The notes below the pieces were generated by a model that worked only from the letters and a program-made list of their open reading frames with translations, was not told the DNA's origin and searched no databases. The position numbers and the translations under genes are program-made. A stretch of 64,000 nt of DNA from Bacteroides sp. CAG:443 (GTDB taxonomy: Bacteria > Bacteroidota > Bacteroidia > Bacteroidales > Bacteroidaceae): positions 1-64,000 of the forward strand of contig FR887775.1 of NCBI GenBank assembly GCA_000432735.1. Direction: 5' to 3'. Shown in pieces: positions 17,770 to 25,364 of the stretch (position 1 is the stretch's first letter; every line of letters starts with the position of its first letter).

Positions 17770-19052
17770 AATATTATTTTTGCTAAAGGTACAACTATTT
17801 TTTTTAGAATCTCAAAGTTCAACCGATGTTCTCCTTCAAACCACATGGCATTTCGATAATAACCTATATATTCATCGTATCCATGCACAAGTGTATCTTG
17901 TGTTCCAAACAAAGCGTATGTGTTCTTTATGTCGAAATCTGTTATATCTGCAAATTGATTAGCTTCGATGGCTTGGTAGTTATCGCATAACTTTGAAGTT
18001 ATTTCATATTGAGTTTCTCCATTCTTACGTGGATTCAGAAAATCATGCACACCTAGTTGTGTACGCATAAACTTGGAAACGTGAAATGCCGGATTTACAA
18101 GTATCTTTTTATACCCCCTGAGTTGCTGGGCGAACATGCCTCCCATTGAAGAGCCGATAATAAGTTCGGGGTTATACAACTCACATAACTCTTTCAACAT
18201 GGTTAATGACTCCTGCGGTTGGATGGGCAAATCCGGAGACAATACATCATATTTTGGTAGAAGTTTGCGTAAGTTGATTGCAGTAGAAGAAGCTCCTGAA
18301 GAAGAAAGTCCATGGATATACATTACACTTGGAAACATAGACAATCCTTTTGTTTCATAGTTGAATAACAGGTAGATAATTTCAGGACTATTATTGTGAT
18401 AGATTATAAACCTTGTTTTACCATATATCACTTCGCCATTACTATCATATTCATATTTTTTAAAATAATCACCCCGATAGATACATGTCAGGTTAATATC
18501 TTCCAAATAATCCAAAGGAAGCTCTCTGTAATTGTTTGGATTTAAGAAACAGGACGTGTCATTTTGACATCTGTTTAACTGGCTCAATCCGATAATAGGT
18601 ATATTGCAATCACTAGCCAAGGTTTTTAACTCCTGCACAATGGCTTGCATTTCTGTATTTCGATCAGATAACTGATTGTTACTGCTCATTAGTTGGATAT
18701 AGTCCACAATAACATAATCTGGCTGGTAGTGTTCAATAGACTTACGAATGTGTTTTGTGTTAATGTTAGATGTGTCATCCACGATTATATTGCCGGCTAT
18801 AATGTTATATTCTTCAATGTCGATTTGGAGTTTATATCTTTCAACCAACTGTTGTTCTTTCAATTCTGCTGAGAAATAGATACATTTTCTATTCAGTTCA
18901 GCAAGGCTGATAGTAAGAGAAATAGCAAAGGATGTTTTTCCCATAGCTGGATGACCGCCAATTAATGTAAGCTTTCCTTTCGGAAAAGTCTTTTCAATAA
19001 ATTTATTTGTAATCATAGTTATAATTGTTTGTTCTTTCTCAATTATACTCAT
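17760..19052 (-). CDS. DnaB/RecA-type ATPase fused to YqiA-like alpha/beta hydrolase
   Basis: A 430-residue two-domain protein. Residues 1-235 are a DnaB-C-terminal/RecA-fold ATPase with Walker A GGHPAMGKT (32-40), Walker B YVIVDYIQLM (113-122) and the IGLSQLNR segment typical of replicative helicases; the DnaB N-terminal domain is absent. Residues about 240-430 are a small alpha/beta hydrolase of the YqiA/YcfP type. It has an oxyanion-loop YIHGLSSSG, the nucleophile elbow GSSMGG (Ser302), an acid in GTQD (Asp386) and the GEHR histidine (His409), so the triad is complete. It is the first gene of the island cluster and overlaps the nuclease gene by 10 bp. I know no assigned function for this fusion. 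Confidence 0.82.
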   Translation of the reverse strand: MSIIEKEQTIITMITNKFIEKTFPKGKLTLIGGHPAMGKTSFAISLTISLAELNRKCIYFSAELKEQQLVERYKLQIDIEEYNIIAGNIIVDDTSNINTKHIRKSIEHYQPDYVIVDYIQLMSSNNQLSDRNTEMQAIVQELKTLASDCNIPIIGLSQLNRCQNDTSCFLNPNNYRELPLDYLEDINLTCIYRGDYFKKYEYDSNGEVIYGKTRFIIYHNNSPEIIYLLFNYETKGLSMFPSVMYIHGLSSSGASSTAINLRKLLPKYDVLSPDLPIQPQESLTMLKELCELYNPELIIGSSMGGMFAQQLRGYKKILVNPAFHVSKFMRTQLGVHDFLNPRKNGETQYEITSKLCDNYQAIEANQFADITDFDIKNTYALFGTQDTLVHGYDEYIGYYRNAMWFEGEHRLNFEILKKIVVPLAKIILWR

Positions 19053-19202
19053 TTGGATGTGGAAATTTCATTTATCAGCTATAATATTCCAAAATAAAAG
19101 TAAATGAGTATTATACTGATGGAGTACACTTTATAAGCGTATATGACAAATCATATAAATCTGCTGAAAGAAAAAGTAGCCAAAATGATTTATAGATTAA
19201 AA

Positions 19203-19254
19203 AAAGGATATAAACTTCACTTTTGAGGTTTTGTGCGTATCCTTTGCGTATCCT
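19203..19254. repeat. Nested stem-loop with GCGTATCCT direct repeats, probable island end
   Basis: An outer stem, AAAGGATA (19203-19210) with TATCCTTT (19238-19245), encloses an inner 8-bp stem, AAACTTCA with TGAGGTTT (19212-19231). GCGTATCCT is repeated directly at 19235-19243 and 19246-19254. This mirrors the paired repeat at the island's left end and may be the right-hand integrase arm site. Confidence 0.45.
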
Positions 19255-19629
19255 AAAATTCCAACTTTAAGATTACACTAGAATCACCATATTCCATTTA
19301 TCCTCCAGTTCTTCCATTTACTCCTTCAATTGAAATATTCAGCCATAGATGCAATATTAATGGTTTTGGTTAGAATATCAATGGCATGTGCAATAATATG
19401 TCCACCATTGATAATTTATCTTGGGAATTAAAGTATAATTGTTGATAAATTCCTTAGGATTTCCATCTTCTTTTACATTTTACATTGCTGCACCATGTGT
19501 ATACATCCTAATTCTTAACTACAAGAAATGGTAAGACTTGATTCTTGCCTAAAGCGAACAGTCAACAGCATTTATTAATTCCACCCATCGAATAAATCAG
19601 TGTAATGGGATTTTTCTACAAAATAATTT
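19255..19629. other. AT-rich intergenic stretch, no gene recognised
   Basis: No credible coding frame or RNA gene is seen between the repeat at 19254 and the promoter at 19630. It may be the chromosomal side of the island boundary. Confidence 0.4.
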
Positions 19630-19637
19630 TATCTTTG
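19630..19637 (+). promoter_or_regulatory. -7 box of small lipoprotein gene
   Basis: TATCTTTG matches TAnnTTTG and lies 20 bp before the ATG at 19658. It supports this short gene being real. Confidence 0.55.
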
Positions 19638-19657
19638 CAAAAATAAATTACACTACT

Positions 19658-19840
19658 ATGAAATCAAAGTTATTACTTTTCCTATTCATCTCGTCACTCA
19701 GCCTGAGTATGACATCGTGTATTGTAACCAGACATCATGCTAAAGGACCGCACAAGAAAGAAGTTCCTCCAGGACATGCTAAAAAGTTACATGGCAAAAA
19801 GTCTGCCAAGTTCGAGGCTCCCGGTCACCATAAGCGCTGA
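19658..19840 (+). CDS. Small His/Lys-rich lipoprotein
   Basis: A 60-residue protein. A signal peptide with lipobox SMTSC is followed by a strongly basic tail rich in His, Lys and Gly (HHAKGPHKK, PPGHAKKLHGKK, PGHHKR). A good -7 box precedes it. Homologues of this size are common in Bacteroides and sometimes carry a misleading quinol-oxidase-subunit name. The cationic tail could bind cell wall, nucleic acid or metal; that is speculation. It stands alone between the island and the first MITE-like element. Confidence 0.7.
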   Translation: MKSKLLLFLFISSLSLSMTSCIVTRHHAKGPHKKEVPPGHAKKLHGKKSAKFEAPGHHKR

Positions 19841-19961
19841 TTCTGCCACTGATGAATAAGTGAAAACCTATATATTGGGGTAAACAAAAAGAGGAATCGG
19901 TTTATGTATAATAAGGAAGTCTGGATGACATTTATTCCAATGATTTGCTTCCAATGAATAA

Positions 19962-20138
19962 GAGGCTGAATCAAAATGAAAAGCTGAGATAGACTTACTT
20001 ATAATCTATAAGTTACAACATAAAAATCTCCTACTTTAGTCTTTTTTTCAATTACAGGACTAAAAGTAGGAGATTTTTTACTTCTATGCTTCAATCTATA
20101 AGATTTTTACTTTTGCAGTTCTATTTTGAGACGGCCTC
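19962..20138. mobile_element. MITE-like palindromic element, copy 1
   Basis: A 177-bp element bounded by imperfect 16-bp terminal inverted repeats: GAGGCTGAATCAAAAT at the left and, on the right, the complement of GAGGCCGTCTCAAAAT (13 of 16 match). Its core is a long hairpin with AAAAATCTCCTAC and GTAGGAGATTTTTT arms, which would also terminate transcription in both directions. A near-identical copy in reverse orientation lies at 60229-60386 and a diverged one at 44431-44563. There is no coding capacity. Confidence 0.65.
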
Positions 20139-20199
20139 ATTAAATCGTTAGAATAATATGATTACTTAATAAACAATCATCTATCAGTGAGCGTATACT

Positions 20200-20988
20200 T
20201 TACTTTTTCTTCCGCTGCCCAAACAGCCAGCTCATAAAATCATGACAGTTGAAAGCCGGATTCCAACTTCCGTGATTACAGCCTGGAAATTCGATATATT
20301 CTACCGAAGCATTAGCTGCTTTCAAAGCTTTATAGGCTGTACGAGAGCCTGCCACGGGAACGACATCATCGGCATCACCATGGAAGATACGGAACGCTAC
20401 GTTCCCGGCTGTCGACAAACGGGTTGGATTTACCGTGCCACAAATAGGAACAGCGGCTGCAAAGATATCCGGAAAGCGGGAAACCATATCGTATGTACCC
20501 ATTGCCCCCATAGACAATCCGACGATATAGACTCTCGACTTGTCTACCTGCGGGTTTGACAGATACATATCGAGCATTTCCTTTACCGCCCGAAACGGCG
20601 AAGGCATTTCCTCTCCTACCGGCATCTGATCGGGCATAAAAGAAAGCGGACGACTTTCGTATGCCCAGTAGCTGTCCTCCGGACATTGCGGGAACAAAAC
20701 AAATGCCGGATATTTCTCGCGATTGACCGGATTCAGAAACATCTGTGCTCCATGAGTCAGCTGTTTTTCATTATCATTACCCCTTTCTCCAGCTCCATGT
20801 AGAAACAAGACCAGCGGATATTTCTCTCCAGTCTGCATTGTTTCCGGCTCCAGCAAACGGTAATTCAGGCTATCTCCCGATGAAGAAACAAATACTTTAC
20901 GTTCATAAGCATCCTGTGCCAAGACAAGACAAAAGTTGAGCAGCAGCACAGGCAACAGTAGAATAACTTTTTTCATAACGCTTTTCAT
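20200..20988 (-). CDS. Secreted alpha/beta hydrolase (esterase, PHB-depolymerase-like)
   Basis: A 262-residue exported hydrolase with signal peptide (cleaved near LVLAQ). It has the alpha/beta hydrolase fold with oxyanion segment LFLHGAGERG, nucleophile elbow GLSMGAMG, catalytic Asp in HGDADDVVP and His in GCNHGSW. Such proteins in Bacteroides remove acyl or feruloyl groups from glycans or peptides; the substrate here is unknown. Starts at 20988 and 20976 are both possible. A minus-strand TACCTTTG box at 21060-21067 gives a leader of about 65 nt. Confidence 0.87.
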   Translation of the reverse strand: MKSVMKKVILLLPVLLLNFCLVLAQDAYERKVFVSSSGDSLNYRLLEPETMQTGEKYPLVLFLHGAGERGNDNEKQLTHGAQMFLNPVNREKYPAFVLFPQCPEDSYWAYESRPLSFMPDQMPVGEEMPSPFRAVKEMLDMYLSNPQVDKSRVYIVGLSMGAMGTYDMVSRFPDIFAAAVPICGTVNPTRLSTAGNVAFRIFHGDADDVVPVAGSRTAYKALKAANASVEYIEFPGCNHGSWNPAFNCHDFMSWLFGQRKKK

Positions 20989-21143
20989 TAAAATGATTAA
21001 AAATAAAAGTAAGTGGCATTTAAAGCATTACTCCAATGGAGTAACGCCCTACCATCATTCAAAGGTACCATTTTTTTCTTTACTGACAATTACAAGAGTT
21101 TCCGGTACTAAAAGATCAGTTATCTTTGAAAATTCTTCTCGGT

Positions 21144-21347
21144 ATGAAGAAAAGAAGATACCGAAAGGCTGGTCATTTTTTGTACAAAAGATTTTGTTTT
21201 TTGTACAAAAAAATAAAAAAATCTCCCGACGTTTTCTATTACATACCGAGAGACTCCTTCTACCCTAACACAGCGTTTTGCCGCTATAAACGAAACGAGT
21301 CCAGTATTAACATACCGGACTCGGATAAATACAGACTTATTAAATAA
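21144..21347 (+). CDS. Possible small basic ORF containing the GTACAAAA repeat
   Basis: A 67-codon frame starting at an ATG 16 bp after a TATCTTTG box (21121-21128). The product is rich in Lys, Arg, Phe and Tyr (FLYKRF, FLYKK) because it runs through the GTACAAAA double palindrome. It ends 5 bp before the convergent DUF4923 gene. It has no recognisable domain. It may be a transcribed repeat rather than a protein gene. Confidence 0.25.
   Translation: MKKRRYRKAGHFLYKRFCFLYKKIKKSPDVFYYIPRDSFYPNTAFCRYKRNESSINIPDSDKYRLIK
21176..21213. repeat. GTACAAAA double palindrome, copy 1
   Basis: Two TTTTGTACAAAA-type palindromes lie 20 bp apart, separated by a T/G-rich spacer. The same arrangement recurs in the same orientation at 44840-44871, each time about 50-220 bp after a TATCTTTG box. 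Confidence 0.5.
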
Positions 21348-21352
21348 TCTTT

Positions 21353-21967
21353 TTACTGCTTTTCGAGTTCAAAGCCCAACTGAAGTCCTTCGTACTGATT
21401 CAGCAGAGAGGTAGCTGCACTGATAGTAGAATTATTCTTACCTAATGTACCTCCAATGGTCTGAGCCAGCGACATCAGCTTGTCTGCCTTGAAAAGCAGA
21501 CTCATCTTGTTGGGCGATAATGCCTGCTGCGATACGATTGCCGTAAACTTAATGCCCAATCTCGTCTTCATGGTCAGTTCTTTTGTATCGGCATTATAAG
21601 AATAAGTTCCACTGGTAGTACGACCTTTCACTGTCGAAGTATACGTACTGTCGGCTTTGAAAACGTACGTACATCCGTCGGTAAAACCAAGTTTGGAAAG
21701 TACATCCGACATTTTATCTTCCACTTTTTTCGATGCGAGTTCTCCACCAGCCTGTGCCAGGAAGTTGTCACTCTCAAACTTACAGTCTGGAGCCGTGTAT
21801 TTCCAGGTTCCTTCCAAGGATACTCCTGATGAAGTTGTCACTTTATTGGCAACAGCATTTGCCACACCCGAAAGAATAGATTTCAGGTCTTGTGCTTGAG
21901 CTGCACTACTTGCCACATACAGAAAGCATGACAAGCAGATTAATCTGATAATGTTCATTCGTTTCAT
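21353..21967 (-). CDS. DUF4923-like lipocalin-type exported protein
   Basis: A 204-residue protein with a Sec signal peptide (cleavage near AAQAQ) and the pattern of the Bacteroidales DUF4923 family. After GVSLEGTWKY come a disulphide-sized Cys pair (DCKFES and DGCTYVF), a beta-rich body and a C-terminal QLGFELEKQ. Its function is unknown; the beta-strand pattern suggests a lipocalin-like barrel in the periplasm. A minus-strand TATCTTTG box at 22028-22035 gives a leader of about 55 nt, so it is transcribed separately from the fimbrial operon upstream. Confidence 0.8.
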   Translation of the reverse strand: MKRMNIIRLICLSCFLYVASSAAQAQDLKSILSGVANAVANKVTTSSGVSLEGTWKYTAPDCKFESDNFLAQAGGELASKKVEDKMSDVLSKLGFTDGCTYVFKADSTYTSTVKGRTTSGTYSYNADTKELTMKTRLGIKFTAIVSQQALSPNKMSLLFKADKLMSLAQTIGGTLGKNNSTISAATSLLNQYEGLQLGFELEKQ

Positions 21968-22027
21968 TTTCTTACGTTCTTTTTATTAATTGAATCAATC
22001 TATCATTTTTTAGGATAAATCGATATG

Positions 22028-22035
22028 CAAAGATA
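22028..22035 (-). promoter_or_regulatory. -7 box for DUF4923-like gene
   Basis: Reads TATCTTTG on the minus strand, about 60 bp before the ATG at 21967, between the fimbrial operon terminator and this gene. Confidence 0.5.
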
Positions 22036-22065
22036 ATAATTTCAGCTAAAAGGGAAAGAAATATG

Positions 22066-22126
22066 ATAAAATAAAATCGGGCACAATACCTGCCAAAAAA
22101 TCTGCGTGTTCAGGATAATTGTGCCC
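22066..22126 (-). terminator. Terminator of the fimbrial operon
   Basis: A 9-bp perfect inverted repeat, GGGCACAAT (22079-22087) and ATTGTGCCC (22118-22126), with an inner CCTG/CAGG pair. On the minus strand it is followed by a T-rich tract (GATTTTATTTTATC). It starts 18 bp after the last fimbrial gene. Confidence 0.65.
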
Positions 22127-22144
22127 AACTTTGTGAGAAGAAAA

Positions 22145-24415
22145 TTACTGGTAGATATATTCAACTGCCGATTTTATGAAACGGACGTTACGGGTATTAT
22201 TCGCTCCCGCACCGTTATGTTCTAGACTAGCATTGCCTCCTCTTACCAACCAGCCCGTAATATTAGGATTACAACAAGCCAAAAGTATCCAGTTGTTGTT
22301 AATTCCAGCGTTACTCCATTGGCAACCTACTCCATAAAATGTCAGCGGCTCATCACCGTGCCCTGCCACACTTCTGACAGAAAAACTCCACAGTTCACCC
22401 AAATCGTGTCCGTCAAGCTGTACGCCTGAACGTTTTTCCAAGATAATTTCGCTACGATACTGTCTGCTGTCGGCATAATTCAGTGGATAAAATCCTCCCC
22501 AGCTGGTTGGTATGGTGAATCTGGCCAGAATATTATTATAGTCATTCAAAGTAGGCATTTCGTAACCATCGGGCGAAAGCGAAGTAGCCGATTCCTTGTT
22601 AATATGGTTCGCTTCACTGCTACGCCATCCGTCCAGTGTTACTTTATCGTCACGATATACAGCCTGCAAGGCAATACCGTCGTTCCCTTCGTAGGCAGCA
22701 TTCCACAAGCGCACATATTCGTCCGAAGAACAAGTCTTGAGGTATTCCTGTACCGTCTGTCCTGCAAGACGTGCCGGATCGTCGGAACTCAAAATCTGGT
22801 CGTCAAAGTTTCTGGAGTTGCCAATCGCGTTGTAACGACACCACCAGGTACCATTCAGATAAGTGACCGGCAATCCATAGTTGCGACGTGCCACTGTATA
22901 TACTTCGGTTGCCTGCTTGTCCGCAATACGGCGTACTACCAGTCGTGCAGCCTGTCGGCGTCCGTCGGCTTTCGGGTCATTGGGCTTCCATCCTCCTACT
23001 ACGCGGTAAGTATTTGTATCGTCCTCTGTCTTTTCCACTTTCACCCAAGGATCCTCATTATCAAATTCGGCAACAAGCTCCATACCTTCAGGCATGGTAA
23101 AGCGTCCCATCTCATTGTCAACGTAACGGCCGAAGTCGCAGGTATAGTTCTGACGGTCGAATACAAGTCCTTCCAGTTGAATAGGATTCGCTTCCAGTAC
23201 CAGCGTGATACAATCCTCCTCATAACTTTCGTTCAATCCTTTGCGATGGAAATAAACCTTTACCGATTCTTGCGGATAACCCGGAGGAAGGAGTGTTTTG
23301 TGAAACACGAAACGATTCTGTCGCTCACCGGTTCCTTCAGCAGGTGCAGGCTCTACCGTGATGTCTGAACTTTGTGAAGAAACAAACTCCAGCTCATCAT
23401 CGCAATCGAATGCCAAGGTAAAGTCCATCGCTTTGCTAGGCAAAGAAACCACCTTGCCCGATTCGGACACGGTTATTCCTTCCGGCAAGACAGAAGCACT
23501 CTTGTCGACGGTTATGGAGCCGTCCAGATCAGGGCGCAACGCAACGTCGCCTCCATCTTCCCATGCGGCAACCTCCAACTGGATATCTGCCGACAAAGCA
23601 TCCTTGCGTACGGTAAGTGTATAGACAGCATTACGCTTCACCACCGCCGGCAAATCGGCTTCCTTTACATAAGTCTTTCCACCCATTTCCATTGTGACGG
23701 CAACTTTCAGCTGCGGATTAGCCTGTTCGCATACGTAAGCTATGCCCGAAAGATCCTGCGTCAACGGTTCCGGGAAATCAACCTGCATATCCTGTACAGC
23801 AGCTCCCTCGGGAGAAGCAACTTCATCCCGCGGTATCAGATAAGATGCTTGCATCACATTTTTCAGCGTCAGACTCTTTACAGAAATAACACCTCCTGCT
23901 CTGAGAAGCAGATCGAAACGGGCTGTTCCATGCTTCAGCGTGACGGGAAGTACAGTCTGTCCCTGCTGTTCCTTCAAATCTATCTTGCCTGTAAAAAAGC
24001 GAGGAGCCTTCCCCTCTTCGGCTTTCACCGTAGTGTTCAGCCAATCCTGTTCCGTAGTACCTTTCTCCTTCATCTGCTTCAAGTCGATAATGTCAGCTGC
24101 ATTGGCAAGCATGTAAAGGGTACCCGACATACTCTTCAGCTTCAGCGAATAAGAGTCAGACGAATTACTCAGGTTAGTGTAGACTTCAGTCATCAGACCA
24201 TTTTCGAACAGGCAAGCCTGCATATTCTCTATTTCGTTTTCTCCTTCGAGCGAAGAAACTCTCCCGTCTACCTGAAAAGCCGAAACACTGGCTTGAACAA
24301 CGGCCGGAGCTTCGAAGCCGTTCTGTCCGGCCTCGTATTCATCCGAACACGAAGCCACCAGAAAAGCCGAAAGCAATACGGCAAATAGGCCTAAACAGTT
24401 TCTTTTATATATCAT
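22145..24415 (-). CDS. Fimbrillin-like lipoprotein with C-terminal adhesin-type module
   Basis: A 756-residue lipoprotein (lipobox LVASCS). The N-terminal 290 residues form a fimbrillin-like module sharing ENEIENMQACLFENGLM, HGTARFDLLL and VKRNAVYTLTVRKD with the two genes upstream, consistent with FimB/Mfa2-type subunits. A linker with Ig-like strands follows. The C-terminal 240 residues (from GLPVTYLNGTWWCRYN) match the C-terminus of the protein at 25365-27590 and look like a tip-adhesin or ligand-binding module. It is the last gene of a four-gene operon (29 bp gaps), which suggests a minor or tip subunit of a type V-like pilus. The ligand is unknown. Confidence 0.75.
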   Translation of the reverse strand: MIYKRNCLGLFAVLLSAFLVASCSDEYEAGQNGFEAPAVVQASVSAFQVDGRVSSLEGENEIENMQACLFENGLMTEVYTNLSNSSDSYSLKLKSMSGTLYMLANAADIIDLKQMKEKGTTEQDWLNTTVKAEEGKAPRFFTGKIDLKEQQGQTVLPVTLKHGTARFDLLLRAGGVISVKSLTLKNVMQASYLIPRDEVASPEGAAVQDMQVDFPEPLTQDLSGIAYVCEQANPQLKVAVTMEMGGKTYVKEADLPAVVKRNAVYTLTVRKDALSADIQLEVAAWEDGGDVALRPDLDGSITVDKSASVLPEGITVSESGKVVSLPSKAMDFTLAFDCDDELEFVSSQSSDITVEPAPAEGTGERQNRFVFHKTLLPPGYPQESVKVYFHRKGLNESYEEDCITLVLEANPIQLEGLVFDRQNYTCDFGRYVDNEMGRFTMPEGMELVAEFDNEDPWVKVEKTEDDTNTYRVVGGWKPNDPKADGRRQAARLVVRRIADKQATEVYTVARRNYGLPVTYLNGTWWCRYNAIGNSRNFDDQILSSDDPARLAGQTVQEYLKTCSSDEYVRLWNAAYEGNDGIALQAVYRDDKVTLDGWRSSEANHINKESATSLSPDGYEMPTLNDYNNILARFTIPTSWGGFYPLNYADSRQYRSEIILEKRSGVQLDGHDLGELWSFSVRSVAGHGDEPLTFYGVGCQWSNAGINNNWILLACCNPNITGWLVRGGNASLEHNGAGANNTRNVRFIKSAVEYIYQ

Positions 24416-24444
24416 TTTTCTTATCAGTCAGAATATTATTGCAA

Positions 24445-25326
24445 TTACAGTTGAGGAATAATCTCAGTATCATCACCCGGTTCCCAGTCTTCGATACCTA
24501 CTTTTACCACGATGTCTATATCGTTCTTGCGTACAGTGATAGTATAAATGGCATTACGCTTCAGGTTACCTTCCAACGTTTTTGTCAGTACTTTAGGCTG
24601 TCCGTCTATTACAGCATTGATACTTACCTCCAAACCTTTGTTTTCCTGCTCGTACACATAGAGCACAGCCGGAGTAGAAGCTGTAAGCGGAGTATCGAAA
24701 GCTACAGTCATATCCTTGCGGGTTACGTTTTCGGGTGATTTCACTCCTTCATTCTGTGGAAGCAGATACCCCGACTGCGCCACATTTTTTATTGTCAGGC
24801 TCTCGATAGATGCCGTTCCGGCTACATCCACATTCAAATCGAAACGAGCCACACCACGCTTCAAGGTCAACGTCTGTGATGTCTGGTTTTCTCCATTAAG
24901 GGTCAACATTCCGGTAAATACGTTGGCAGCCTTATTCTCTTTCAAGCCTATGGTTGTAGCTTTCCATTTATCTTCGCTGATGCCATCGGCCTGCATCTGC
25001 TGCAAGTTCAACAGTCCGTCGGCATTGGCTACCATATACACCGTAGCATCGTAACTATCTATTTGCAGGTTATAGCCATTACTTGCTGGTTGCAAGTTCT
25101 CAAAAACTTTAGTCATTATTCCTTTTTCGAACACACATGCCTTCATGTCTGTAATCGTATTCTCTCCAGCAAGTTCCTGTCCGGTTCCTTCGTAGGCCAC
25201 CTGACGAGTAGCAATCGTCAGCTGATGCAGAGTTCCACCCAAATCTCCGTTTACATCATTATCCTTAGAACATGAACCCAAAGCCATTCCCAATAAAACA
25301 ACACTTACTAATCCTAAATTTTTCAT
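24445..25326 (-). CDS. Fimbrillin-like lipoprotein (short, N-terminal module only)
   Basis: A 293-residue lipoprotein starting at MKNLGLVSV (ATG at 25326), which places the lipobox LGSCSK correctly; a start at 25335 is also open. It has the same module as its neighbours: TITDMKACVFEKGIMTKVF, KRGVARFDLNV, and LKRNAIYTITVRKND followed by a DWEPGDD tail. It lacks the long C-terminal adhesin-like module. In type V pili this could be the polymerising or anchor subunit, cleaved after export by a gingipain-like protease, but no cleavage site can be assigned with confidence. Neighbours are 29 bp away on each side. Confidence 0.75.
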   Translation of the reverse strand: MKNLGLVSVVLLGMALGSCSKDNDVNGDLGGTLHQLTIATRQVAYEGTGQELAGENTITDMKACVFEKGIMTKVFENLQPASNGYNLQIDSYDATVYMVANADGLLNLQQMQADGISEDKWKATTIGLKENKAANVFTGMLTLNGENQTSQTLTLKRGVARFDLNVDVAGTASIESLTIKNVAQSGYLLPQNEGVKSPENVTRKDMTVAFDTPLTASTPAVLYVYEQENKGLEVSINAVIDGQPKVLTKTLEGNLKRNAIYTITVRKNDIDIVVKVGIEDWEPGDDTEIIPQL

Positions 25327-25364
25327 TTTTACCATTCTTTCTTTATTTGTGATTCTTTTGATTA

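Noticed and set aside
22604..23368. A 254-codon plus-strand frame within the last fimbrillin-like gene
   Set aside because: Antisense shadow with no start signal and no recognisable domain.
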